Source: Desulfovibrio sp.
GTDB lineage: Bacteria; Desulfobacterota; Desulfovibrionia; Desulfovibrionales; Desulfovibrionaceae
Direction of reading: 5' to 3'
Assembly: GCA_014804915.1 (NCBI GenBank)
Contig: JAAUYW010000075.1
Location: forward strand, 1 to 8,502
Length of the DNA: 8,502 bases
The notes under the pieces were generated by a model. That model did no database searches. It had not been told where the DNA came from and was given only the letters and a program-made list of their open reading frames with translations. Position 1 is the first letter of the stretch. Every line of letters begins with the position of its first letter. Shown here piece after piece: positions 1 through 6,676 of this stretch. Position numbers and translations under genes: made by a program.

Positions 1-261
1 AGGCTGGGCGCCGCGCGGACACAAGTCCGAGCAATTGCCGCAATTATGGCAAAGCCAGAGATCCACATCGGACATCAGTTTCTCTTTCAGGCCAAAGGAA
101 GCCCAGATCATCTCCTTGCGCGGGAAGGGATGGCTGTCAGGCGCCATCGGGCAGGCAACCGAGCAGGTGGCGCACTGAAAGCATTCCTTCAGATTTTCGC
201 CGCCAGCCTCCATCAGCCTTTTTGTGTATTCCACATCCGGATTGAGAACTTTCTGCGCCAT
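1..261 (-). CDS. qmoC: QmoC, quinone-interacting membrane-bound oxidoreductase subunit C (5' part only)
   Basis: Only the first 87 codons are in the window; the gene runs off its left edge. The visible part is an HdrC-like iron-sulfur domain. It begins MAQKVLNPDVEYT and carries two complete [4Fe-4S] motifs: C27-x2-C30-x2-C33-x3-C37-P and C71-x2-C74-x2-C77-x3-C81-P. In the QmoC family this domain is followed by an HdrE-like haem b membrane domain that takes electrons from menaquinol; that half is not visible here, so the membrane role is inferred from the family. The start at 261 is chosen because an AGGAGGG site lies 4 nt upstream, overlapping the qmoB stop codon. The 9-nt gap to qmoB indicates translational coupling in a qmoABC operon. 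Being directly downstream of qmoA and qmoB distinguishes it from an HdrC or DsrK-type protein. Confidence 0.93.
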   Translation of the reverse strand, partial: MAQKVLNPDVEYTKRLMEAGGENLKECFQCATCSVACPMAPDSHPFPRKEMIWASFGLKEKLMSDVDLWLCHNCGNCSDLCPRGAQP

Positions 262-265
262 TAGT

Positions 266-272
266 CCCTCCT
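266..272 (-). promoter_or_regulatory. qmoC ribosome binding site overlapping the qmoB stop codon
   Basis: On the minus strand AGGAGGG stands 4 nt before the qmoC ATG. Its first two bases are the last two bases of the qmoB TAG stop. Ribosomes ending qmoB would therefore sit on the qmoC start signal, which fits translational coupling of the two subunits. Confidence 0.75.
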
Positions 273-2541
273 ACATCACCTTGAATGGGTTCGGGCCCAT
301 GGCTGTGATGCGAGTCACGAACCTGTCTATCCTTTCCGGAATCGAGTCATAATCATCAATGGCGACTTCCATCTGCTCCACCCTTTCCGGCTCAACAGCC
401 ATCTGCTTCAGGGTATCGGCAATGTTGTCACGCCGCTTCATGCAGATTTCCGAACCTTTCATGAGGTGGCACTGGTAATCGTCTCCGTATTTGCAGCCAA
501 GCAAGATCACGCCGTCATAGCCCTTGCTCATCGCGTCGGCAATCCAGATCGCGTTTACCGAGCCAAGGCAGCGCACAGGTATGACGCGGCAATAAGGACT
601 CCAGGTCCTGCCGCGCAGGGCCGCCATGTCCAGCGCCGGATAAGCGTCATTTTCGCAGGCCATGATCAGCACGCGCGGCCCTTCTTTCCTGAAATCCCTG
701 GGCACATCAACCGCCCTGATCATGGAGCTGATCTGGTCAATGCTGTAATTGGCAAAGGAAATCGCCCGCTCCGGACAGGCGCCAAAACAGGTGCCGCACC
801 TGCGGCAACGCGCCGGATTGGGTTTGGGCGTGCCCTTTTCATCATCATCCAGCGCGCCAAACGGACATTCCACAGTGCAGCGCTTGCACTGCGTGCAGCG
901 CACAAAATTGAAAACGGGATGCGTCATGTCGCCAGAGCGGGGCGCGACAGCCACGCCGTGATCTGCAGCCTCAATGCACTGGATGGCCTTTAACGTGGCG
1001 CCGCAGGCGTCTTCCTCGCAGGCATCCAGCGTCATGGGCTGGCGCACGCATCCGGCAGCGTAAACTCCGGTGCGCCGCGTTTCATACGGAAAGCAGATAT
1101 AGTTGGAGTCAGCATAGCCGTCGAACAGCTCGAGATCCGGAAAATCGGGCCCCTGGCGATAGTCAAAATTGACCGGCAATTCCTTTGCGGTAACCGGCAC
1201 TATGCCGCAGGGAAGCACCACCAGATCGACGTTGAGATCAAAATCCTCGCCAAGAAGGGTGTTCTCGCAGCTGACTACCACCCTGTTGGCAACCGGGCGG
1301 ATGGCCGTCACCTCCGCGCGGGTCATCATGATGCCGCGCTCATTTTGCATCCGCTTGTAAAAACGTTCCAGAATGCCGGGGATCGCCATGTTCCTGTAAA
1401 GTATAAAGGCCTGGACCGCATTGTCCGTCCGCTCGCAAATGATGTTGGCCTGGCGCAGCATTCCGACTGAATTGACGACATTGGAATACTTGAGATGGCG
1501 AATGCTCTCCAGATCGATCTTGTCATACGGCTGATCCATATTCTGGCCATCGCTTTCGGCATTTTCGCCCTTGGCTTCGGCAGCCGCCACTTGCTGCCTG
1601 GCCGCGTTTCTTTCATCGGCAAAGGCCTTTTCAGCCAACGTGGTGTCCAGCACAAAAGCGATTTTTCTCGCTGTAACCTTGCCCTCGACAAGCATTTTCG
1701 CAAACTGCGCCGCAGTGACTATCGCAGGGCTTGAGCCAAGACCCATTGGCTCCAGATATTTTTCGGACAGGGGCGTCCAGCCGGCAGCCAGCACTACCGC
1801 GCCAATCTCGAAAGTTTTCTCGCCTTCAGGCGTATTGAGAATCGCCCTGAACGCTCCAGGCTCGCCCTCAAGATGCGCGACAGTGGAATTTTTATGAATT
1901 GTGACCAGGCTGTTTTTTTCCAGGGCAGCTATTTTGCCAGGCAGATCCGTTGGCTGCTTGTCCATCCAGGGCGATTGCAGGGGCGAGGCAAGCGGAATGT
2001 TATTGACCGCGCCTCCCAGTTTGTCCGCCTTTTCAACCAGCACAACCTCATAGCCTGATTCGGCAGCTTCGGAGGCGGCATGCATTCCTGTCCAGCCGCC
2101 GCCAATGACCAGAATGCGCGGCGCGCCCCTGACAATGGCAGGCTCCGGATTCTCGGTCTTGACAAGGCGCGTCATGCCCATATTGACATAGTCGCGGGCC
2201 ATCGCTTCCAGAAGCGCCGGATTGTCTTCCTTGGGAAAGCACAGGGCGCATTGCTCGCGCAGATTGACATGCTCCACCTGCACTGGCTTGCCGTCTTCCG
2301 GGCTGAACCTGTAGCGCTCGGCGTCAACGCGCGGCGAGGCGCCGCAGAGGAGCACTCCGTCCAGGCCGTTTGCCCTGATATCCTGCTCAATTTCCGGAAC
2401 GCTTTCAGCAAGCACGGGCACAACCTTGATGACCGGAGCCATTTCGCTCCATTTCCGGCCTGTTTCAGCTCCCAGCTTTTGCGCGTCCAGGCCGCCCAGG
2501 ATATTTGACTGATCAAAGTAAACGCCAATTTTTCCGGCCAT
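271..2541 (-). CDS. qmoB: QmoB, HdrA/MvhD-like subunit of the Qmo complex
   Basis: 756-aa cytoplasmic flavo-iron-sulfur subunit that relays electrons between QmoC/QmoA and APS reductase. Domains in order: an N-terminal region (about 1-135) with scattered cysteines; an HdrA-like FAD fold with the dinucleotide motif GGGWTG (147-152); a charged, Ala/Glu-rich stretch (about 303-335) that looks like a flexible insertion; a second flavin-fold half ending in TGVYAAGC (491-498); a two-cluster ferredoxin module with C549-x2-C552-x2-C555-x3-C559-P and C579-x2-C582-x2-C585-x3-C589-P; and an MvhD-like C-terminal domain (about 622-756) with cysteines 629, 651, 658, 683, 691 and 700. The Cys-rich central motif present in QmoA is missing here: the matching segment reads HLKYSNVVNS. 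This order is the known QmoB plan, and the length is usual. The start at 2541 has GGGAGG 8 nt upstream, inside the end of qmoA. The gap to qmoA is 5 nt and to qmoC 9 nt. Confidence 0.95.
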   Translation of the reverse strand: MAGKIGVYFDQSNILGGLDAQKLGAETGRKWSEMAPVIKVVPVLAESVPEIEQDIRANGLDGVLLCGASPRVDAERYRFSPEDGKPVQVEHVNLREQCALCFPKEDNPALLEAMARDYVNMGMTRLVKTENPEPAIVRGAPRILVIGGGWTGMHAASEAAESGYEVVLVEKADKLGGAVNNIPLASPLQSPWMDKQPTDLPGKIAALEKNSLVTIHKNSTVAHLEGEPGAFRAILNTPEGEKTFEIGAVVLAAGWTPLSEKYLEPMGLGSSPAIVTAAQFAKMLVEGKVTARKIAFVLDTTLAEKAFADERNAARQQVAAAEAKGENAESDGQNMDQPYDKIDLESIRHLKYSNVVNSVGMLRQANIICERTDNAVQAFILYRNMAIPGILERFYKRMQNERGIMMTRAEVTAIRPVANRVVVSCENTLLGEDFDLNVDLVVLPCGIVPVTAKELPVNFDYRQGPDFPDLELFDGYADSNYICFPYETRRTGVYAAGCVRQPMTLDACEEDACGATLKAIQCIEAADHGVAVAPRSGDMTHPVFNFVRCTQCKRCTVECPFGALDDDEKGTPKPNPARCRRCGTCFGACPERAISFANYSIDQISSMIRAVDVPRDFRKEGPRVLIMACENDAYPALDMAALRGRTWSPYCRVIPVRCLGSVNAIWIADAMSKGYDGVILLGCKYGDDYQCHLMKGSEICMKRRDNIADTLKQMAVEPERVEQMEVAIDDYDSIPERIDRFVTRITAMGPNPFKVM

Positions 2542-2546
2542 GCCGC

Positions 2547-3782
2547 TTACCTCCCATTCGCAGTTTGCGCCGCTTTCAGGGCGGCAGCCGTGCCGGATTG
2601 CGCGGACCGGCTCACATCCAGGGGCATCACAGCGCAGCCTGCGGCGTAAATGCCGGCCTTGCGGCCGCCTGCCACAAAGCCATCCTCGTCAAGAGGCATT
2701 GGCAACGGCAGGTTGCCGCATGCCAGGGAAGGCTGCATGCCCGTCGCCAGCACGCCCAGATCATATTCGCGGGCCTCCTTGCGGCCGCTTGTCTCATCCT
2801 CGGCCACAAACACTACCCTGTCGCCATCCGTTTGCAGCGCCTGGGCGACCTTGCCCTTGATGAAGCGCACGTTTGGCAGGGCCTGCACTTTCTCAAGCAC
2901 ATTCACATAGCGGCCAGGCGCGCGCAGATCAATGTAATAAACCGTAATCCGGGTTTCGGGCGATTGCTCGGCCAGATAGAGGCATTGCTTGAATGTGGCC
3001 ATGCAGCAGATATAGGAGCAATAATTGAGATGGTTTTGATCCCTCGAGCCAGCGCACTGCGCGAAAGCCACGCTCATGGGCACCCTGCCGTCGCTCGGCC
3101 TGCGGATCTGGCCGCCGGTGGGGCCAAAGGCAGAAGCCAGCCGCTCCATCTGCATGTTTGAAATGCAGTTCCGGATCTGGCCAGCGCCAAGATTGACGAG
3201 ATTGGACATCGCATACGGCCGCCAGCCGGTAGCGACTATCACGGAAGCGACATTGAGCTCGATTTCGCTGGGCTGCTCCTGAAGATTGAGAAATTTGTTC
3301 GCTCCGACCCTGGCCGCATCCGCTGGCGTGAGCGTCTCCGGATCAAGCACCCAGCGCGCGGGCCACGCGAAAGGCATGGCCTTGTAAAGCGCCTTGCGCG
3401 TTGTCAGGCCAAGCTCGAATTCGCTTGGCGCGAGACCCTCCAGCGTTGAGGCCAGGAGGCTGAAATCAACATTGTGCGGCGCTGTATGGCGCGGATTAAG
3501 CCGGATCGTTGCCGTATAGTTTCCGGCAACTCCGGAAAAGCCGACCAGCTCGGCCATTGTCAGGCACTTGATCGCCGGATTTTTCCTGATGCGCTGGAAC
3601 TGAATTTCCAGACCGCAGGAAGGAGGGCATAATTTGGGAAAATACTTGTTGAGCTGCGCCACCCGGCCTCCAAGCCAGGGCAATTTCTCCACAAGATAAA
3701 CCTCGTGGCCCAGCTCGGCAGCTTCAATGGCGGAGGTAATGCCTGCAAAACCGCCTCCGACCACAAGAATGGCTTTTGACAT
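2547..3782 (-). CDS. qmoA: QmoA, HdrA-like FAD/iron-sulfur subunit of the Qmo complex
   Basis: 411-aa soluble flavoprotein of the Qmo complex, related to heterodisulfide reductase HdrA. It starts MSKAILVVGGGFAG, with the FAD dinucleotide motif at residues 9-14. C52 and C56 lie in the KLCPPSCGLEI segment. The HdrA signature follows at C243-AGSRD and C255-x3-C259-C260, which should bind a [4Fe-4S] cluster. ATG-type FAD contacts lie near 184-186 and 346-348, and the C-terminal GIYAAGC segment near 377-383. The frame is open further upstream to 3866, but I start at 3782: an AGGAGGAA site precedes it, the protein then begins with the typical beta-strand and Gly-rich loop, and the extra 28 residues would be encoded by the terminator region. 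About 411 aa is the usual length. It follows aprA after 93 nt and precedes qmoB by 5 nt, so it heads the qmo operon. Confidence 0.95.
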   Translation of the reverse strand: MSKAILVVGGGFAGITSAIEAAELGHEVYLVEKLPWLGGRVAQLNKYFPKLCPPSCGLEIQFQRIRKNPAIKCLTMAELVGFSGVAGNYTATIRLNPRHTAPHNVDFSLLASTLEGLAPSEFELGLTTRKALYKAMPFAWPARWVLDPETLTPADAARVGANKFLNLQEQPSEIELNVASVIVATGWRPYAMSNLVNLGAGQIRNCISNMQMERLASAFGPTGGQIRRPSDGRVPMSVAFAQCAGSRDQNHLNYCSYICCMATFKQCLYLAEQSPETRITVYYIDLRAPGRYVNVLEKVQALPNVRFIKGKVAQALQTDGDRVVFVAEDETSGRKEAREYDLGVLATGMQPSLACGNLPLPMPLDEDGFVAGGRKAGIYAAGCAVMPLDVSRSAQSGTAAALKAAQTANGR

Positions 3783-3792
3783 CTGGTGTGTT

Positions 3793-3798
3793 CCTCCT
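3793..3798 (-). promoter_or_regulatory. qmoA ribosome binding site
   Basis: AGGAGG on the minus strand, 10 nt before the ATG at 3782. It decides the start against the longer open frame reaching 3866. The spacing is slightly long but the complementarity to 16S rRNA is strong. Confidence 0.7.
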
Positions 3799-3808
3799 GC
3801 ATATGCGC

Positions 3809-3830
3809 TCTGGCCAGGCCAGTCGCCAGA
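3809..3830. repeat. Overlapping inverted repeats in the qmoA leader
   Basis: Two nested, mutually exclusive inverted repeats are present. CTGGCC-A-GGCCAG (3810-3822) is a near-perfect palindrome around one base. TCTGGC (3809-3814) and GCCAGA (3825-3830) pair across 10 nt. The segment lies between the aprA-qmoA terminator and the qmoA ribosome binding site. It may be leader RNA structure or a protein site; the sequence does not say which. No convincing -35/-10 pair for qmo was found in this spacer. Confidence 0.5.
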
Positions 3831-3834
3831 TGGG

Positions 3835-3864
3835 AAAAAGGGGCGACCCGCCTGGATCGCCCCC
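3835..3864 (-). terminator. Intrinsic terminator after aprA, before qmoA
   Basis: Reading the minus strand, GGGGCGA and TCGCCCC form a perfect 7-bp GC-rich stem around a 10-nt loop, directly followed by five T residues. It lies 11 nt after the aprA stop codon. This is a textbook Rho-independent terminator in the apr direction. Since qmoABC follows on the same strand, it probably lowers read-through so that APS reductase is made in excess over Qmo, or it separates two transcription units. Confidence 0.85.
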
Positions 3865-3875
3865 AAAATCAGCGG

Positions 3876-5870
3876 TTAGTCAGGAATGATCTGGATATAG
3901 GGCTTCTTGAAGAATGTAGTCACGCCATTTTCAGGATCATAGCGCGAATTGACAAAACACTTCCAGTGCTCGTCGTCAAGGCCGGGCTTGTCAGCGCGAT
4001 AGTAGAAGCCGGGATAGCGGGTTTCCTCGCGGAACTTGATGTGCTGCAAGTGCAGGCGCACCGTCCAGAGGCGATGGTAGTTCTCCCAGGCGCGCAAAAG
4101 CTCGTGCAAATCGCGCGCGCACAGTTTTTTCGAGTCTTCCTCAAGCATCATCATCTGGCGCTCGGCAATGTCAAGCATGGCCTTTGACGTAGTGTAATAC
4201 GTGGCCACGCCGCCGCCGTATTCATCGGTATGCTTGATCAGGCGCATCATGAAGTTCTTGGGATTGATGTAATTGGGATTGACTGTCGGGTCAGTGGAGG
4301 CATCCTTGCCTTCCAGCCAGGTGTGGTAGGGCTTGAAGATGTCATCGCGCAGCTCTTCCGGAGTCTGCCTGAGCGCGGGCTGAAAATCGCGGTGATCAAC
4401 GCACCAGCGCACCATCTGCTTGCCGGCAATGCGGCCCTCTGCATGCGAGCCGGAAGAGAATTTATGGCCCGAGGCGCCTACGCCGTCAGCGCATGTGAAC
4501 AGGCCCTCGACAGTTGTCATACGGTTGTAGGCCTTGCCGTTCCTGGCGCGCACCTTGTATTCCTCAGGCACCCACTTCTCGTCCGGCCCGGAAACCCAGA
4601 TGCCGCAGCAGCCCGAATGGGAGCCAAGCAGATATGGCTCGGTGGGCATGATTTCGCTGCCCTTTTCCTCGGGCATGGTATCCGTACAGGCCCAGAGGTT
4701 GGCCTGGCCAACGCACATATCCAGGAAATCTTCCCAGGCCTCGGATTCCAGATCCTTCTGCTGCTCCTCGTTCAATGTGGCGAAAGTCTTGTTCAGCGCG
4801 GTCTTGGTATCCATGTAGATCGGGCCGCGGCCTTCGCGCATTTCCTTGATCATCATGTGATTGCGCAGACAGGTGGGAATGACATTGCCCTTCGCGTAGC
4901 CGCGCTTCTCATAGGGAGCGAGCAGATTCTTGTTGGTTACGCTGTAGTCCTCGCCCTGGGCATTGGTGGCCTTGGCCTTGAACAGCAGGAACCAGGCGCC
5001 GACCGGCCCGTAGCCATCCTTGAAGCGGGCTGGCACAAAGCGGTTTTCCATCATCGTCATTTCAGCGCCAACCTGCGCGCACATGGCGTATGTGGAGCCG
5101 GCATTCCAGACCGGATACCAGGCGCGGCCCATGCCTTCGCCCATTGAGCGCGGCCGGAAAACATTCACTGCGCCGCCTGCGCCAACCATGACCGCGTTTG
5201 CGCGGAACACATGCACTGCGCTGTCGCGCACGCTGAAGCCAACCGCGCCTGCGATGCGGTTGGGCTCATTGGCATCCAGCAGAAGCTTCACAATGAACAT
5301 GCGCTCCATGATGCGGTCCTGGCCAAGCGCGTTTTTGGCGGCCTCGGCCACAATGCATTTGTAGGATTCGCCGTTGATCATGATCTGCCAGCGGCCGGAG
5401 CGGACTGGCTTGTCGCCCTTGCGCAGGGACATTCCCTTTGCCTTCGCCTGGGCGCCGTTCAGATTGTGGCCATCCGCGTCCTTGATCCAGATTGGCAGGC
5501 CCCAGTCCTCGAACAGGAGCACGCTGTCGTCCACATGGCGGCCTACGTCAAAGATCAGATCCTCGCGCACAATACCCATCAGGTCTGTGCGCACCATGCG
5601 CACATAATCGTCAGCGGTATTGTCGCCAAGATAGGTATTGATGGCTGACAGGCCCTGGGCCACGGCGCCGGAACGCTCAAGAGCGGCCTTGTCACAAAGC
5701 ATGATCTTGAGCGGCGGATTCTGCTGGTCGCCCCAGCGCACAGCCTCGTATGCCGTGCCGCAGGCGCCCATGCCGCCGCCGACAATCAGGATATCGAGGT
5801 CATGGGTCTTGATGATGGGTTCTGTAATTTCCAGGCCTTTGGTGGGCTCATTGACAGGAAGTTTTGGCAT
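3876..5870 (-). CDS. aprA: AprA, adenylylsulfate (APS) reductase alpha subunit
   Basis: 664-aa FAD subunit of dissimilatory APS reductase, which reduces APS to sulfite and AMP in the cytoplasm. The fold is that of the fumarate reductase/succinate dehydrogenase flavoproteins. The FAD motif GGGMGACG is at 31-38, and flavin contacts ERSGAVAQGLSAINTY at 65-80 and HKFSSGSHAEGR at 469-480. By eye, W251 (RAWYPVW), R282 (FVPARFKDGYG) and H418 (GSHSGCCG) match the active-site Trp234, Arg265 and His398 of the Archaeoglobus fulgidus enzyme; the first two share the same numbering offset of 17, which supports the assignment. The length is standard for Desulfovibrio AprA. The C-terminal region (about 500-664) is the helical and capping part that contacts AprB. 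GGGAGAG lies 4 nt before the ATG. The gene follows aprB after 57 nt, and a strong terminator lies just past its stop. Confidence 0.98.
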   Translation of the reverse strand: MPKLPVNEPTKGLEITEPIIKTHDLDILIVGGGMGACGTAYEAVRWGDQQNPPLKIMLCDKAALERSGAVAQGLSAINTYLGDNTADDYVRMVRTDLMGIVREDLIFDVGRHVDDSVLLFEDWGLPIWIKDADGHNLNGAQAKAKGMSLRKGDKPVRSGRWQIMINGESYKCIVAEAAKNALGQDRIMERMFIVKLLLDANEPNRIAGAVGFSVRDSAVHVFRANAVMVGAGGAVNVFRPRSMGEGMGRAWYPVWNAGSTYAMCAQVGAEMTMMENRFVPARFKDGYGPVGAWFLLFKAKATNAQGEDYSVTNKNLLAPYEKRGYAKGNVIPTCLRNHMMIKEMREGRGPIYMDTKTALNKTFATLNEEQQKDLESEAWEDFLDMCVGQANLWACTDTMPEEKGSEIMPTEPYLLGSHSGCCGIWVSGPDEKWVPEEYKVRARNGKAYNRMTTVEGLFTCADGVGASGHKFSSGSHAEGRIAGKQMVRWCVDHRDFQPALRQTPEELRDDIFKPYHTWLEGKDASTDPTVNPNYINPKNFMMRLIKHTDEYGGGVATYYTTSKAMLDIAERQMMMLEEDSKKLCARDLHELLRAWENYHRLWTVRLHLQHIKFREETRYPGFYYRADKPGLDDEHWKCFVNSRYDPENGVTTFFKKPYIQIIPD

Positions 5871-5899
5871 TTTGCTCTCCCGATTTTTTAATGTTCGAT

Positions 5900-5913
5900 C
5901 TGCCCCGGGGCAG
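5900..5913. repeat. 14-bp perfect palindrome between aprB and aprA
   Basis: CTGCCCCGGGGCAG is a perfect palindrome in the 57-nt aprB-aprA spacer, 19 nt upstream of the aprA GGGAGAG site. In mRNA it would form a 5-bp stem with a CCGG loop. On the minus strand it is not followed by a T tract (A residues follow instead), so it does not look like a terminator. A role in mRNA stability or in processing between the two cistrons is an inference. Confidence 0.6.
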
Positions 5914-5927
5914 TTGCGGATTCGCGC

Positions 5928-6416
5928 CTAGTTGCTGTGGGCTATTATCTGGTGCGTCTTGTCCGGCTCCTGGACTTCGAACTTCTTGCCCAGAACCGTC
6001 TGTGGCTCCTTGAGGGATTTTTCCGTGAAGAACAGCTCGTCATCAAGATTGCCGCCGGGCGCGTAGCCCTCGTAAGGCTTGATCGAGCCTTCGGGAGTGG
6101 TGCGAATCGGGAACTGGAAGCGCTTGATGGCGCCATTGCGGAACTTGACTGTCCACTGAATCGATTCAGTTGAGCGCAGGGGCACGCAAACGCCGCCCAT
6201 CGGGCAGAAATCCGCGTATGGACGCGCCGTGATCGCCTTCTGCGGACAGATTTTCACGCATGAATAGCATTCCCAGCAGGCGTCAACTTCCTGGTTGTAG
6301 GCGCGCATGGCTTCCTTGTCGAGCACCATCAGGTCATTTGGGCAAATATACATGCAGGCTGTCTTGTCCAGGCCCTTGCAGCCATCGCATTTTGCAGGAT
6401 CAACAAAAGTCGGCAT
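5928..6416 (-). CDS. aprB: AprB, adenylylsulfate (APS) reductase beta subunit
   Basis: 162-aa electron-transfer subunit of APS reductase, which passes electrons to the FAD of AprA. The N-terminal half is a two-cluster ferredoxin. The first set is C10-x2-C13-x7-C21-x3-C25-P, with the insertion between cysteines typical of AprB; the second is C47-x2-C50-x2-C53-x3-C57-P. W48 sits at the position of the tryptophan placed between cluster and flavin in the A. fulgidus structure (by eye). The rest is the beta-sheet segment (about 75-120, with IRTTPEGSIKPYEGY) and a C-terminal tail (about 120-162) that in known structures wraps around AprA. The start at 6416 has GGGAGG 6 nt upstream and gives the conserved MPTFVDPAKCDGCKG beginning. 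It is the first gene of the apr unit and is preceded by a 258-bp regulatory region. Confidence 0.98.
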   Translation of the reverse strand: MPTFVDPAKCDGCKGLDKTACMYICPNDLMVLDKEAMRAYNQEVDACWECYSCVKICPQKAITARPYADFCPMGGVCVPLRSTESIQWTVKFRNGAIKRFQFPIRTTPEGSIKPYEGYAPGGNLDDELFFTEKSLKEPQTVLGKKFEVQEPDKTHQIIAHSN

Positions 6417-6467
6417 ATCCGTCCTCCCGGCATTTAAAATATTTGGAACCTGTAAGCCCTGGCCACA

Positions 6468-6526
6468 TTTGGCCGCCCTCCCCGCACCCTGCCTGATTTT
6501 GCCAAATCCTGCGCCTGCGGGCCAAA
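6468..6526 (-). repeat. Potential long stem in the apr leader RNA
   Basis: TTTGGCC (6468-6474) and GGCCAAA (6520-6526) are perfect 7-base complements 45 nt apart. Between them lies a small hairpin, GATTT-TGCC-AAATC (6495-6508), and a G-rich run on the mRNA strand (GGGTGCGGGGAGGG, 6476-6489). Together they would give the apr leader a branched structure upstream of the ribosome binding site. It matches no riboswitch family I recognise; a regulatory role is inference. Confidence 0.4.
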
Positions 6527-6537
6527 CGGGGGCATAG

Positions 6538-6557
6538 CTTGTGCGTTTTCTTACAAG
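6538..6557. promoter_or_regulatory. Operator-like inverted repeat at the apr promoter (Rex- or HcpR-type match)
   Basis: CTTGT and ACAAG form a perfect 5-bp inverted repeat across 10 nt. The inner 18-mer TTGTGC-GTTTTC-TTACAA matches TTGTGA-N6-TCACAA at 10 of 12 fixed positions. That spacing is used by CRP/FNR-type HcpR, and the closely similar TTGTGAA-N4-TTCACAA by Rex; both have been linked by regulon studies to sulfate-reduction genes in Desulfovibrio. It covers the candidate -10 element, as a repressor site would. The identity of the regulator is inferred from consensus only. Confidence 0.45.
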
Positions 6558-6576
6558 CGCAAAACTTTTGCGTCAA
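6548..6576 (-). promoter_or_regulatory. Candidate sigma-70 promoter of aprBA
   Basis: On the minus strand TTGACG (6576-6571, five of six to consensus) is followed after 17 nt by TAAGAA (6553-6548, three of six). Transcription would begin near 6541, giving a leader of about 125 nt. The -10 is poor. A second weak pair, TTGCCA with TATTGA at 18 nt, lies just upstream. The position and the overlap with two inverted repeats favour the first. Confidence 0.4.
6558..6572. repeat. 15-bp palindrome in the apr promoter spacer
   Basis: CGCAAAA-C-TTTTGCG is a perfect 7-bp inverted repeat around one base. It fills most of the spacer between the candidate -35 and -10 elements, overlaps the -35 by two bases, and abuts the operator-like repeat at 6538-6557. 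Its length and placement suit a dimeric DNA-binding protein. I cannot name one. Confidence 0.5.
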
Positions 6577-6653
6577 TACCCTTCTGGAAAATTTCTTGGC
6601 AACTTTCAGGCTGTGAAAGCAGTAAGCAAATTAATCCAGACAGATAGCTTCCG

Positions 6654-6676
6654 AAAAAAAACCCGTGTCCTGGATT
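6654..6676 (-). terminator. Possible weak terminator at the argD end
   Basis: On the minus strand AATCC and GGGTT can pair (5 bp, one G-U) around a 7-nt loop, followed by a run of T (eight T residues at 6661-6654, the first two shared with the stem). The structure overlaps the argD stop codon. The T tract is convincing but the stem is weak, so some read-through into the apr region is possible. Confidence 0.4.

Larger units (their letters stand above)
6417..6674. other. Gene-free region between argD and aprB
   Basis: These 258 bases hold no gene with coding support. From argD towards aprB they contain the possible argD terminator (T8 tract), an inverted repeat CTTTCA-N5-TGAAAG (6603-6619), a candidate promoter, the palindrome and operator-like repeat around 6538-6572, and then a GC-rich leader of about 125 nt with several potential stems, ending in the aprB ribosome binding site (GGGAGG, 6423-6428). 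Confidence 0.7.

Noticed and set aside
2505..3161. A 218-codon plus-strand open frame opposite qmoA and the qmoB start
   Set aside because: It crosses the qmoA-qmoB junction on the opposite strand and has no protein signature; a shadow of the codon bias.
3783..3866. A 28-codon N-terminal extension of QmoA
   Set aside because: The frame is open, but it would translate the terminator region. The start at 3782 has its own AGGAGG site and gives the expected N-terminal FAD fold.
4230..5147. A 305-codon plus-strand open frame opposite aprA
   Set aside because: It lies wholly inside aprA, which is conserved in sequence and length. Its translation resembles no family I know, and long antisense frames are expected from the codon bias of such a gene.
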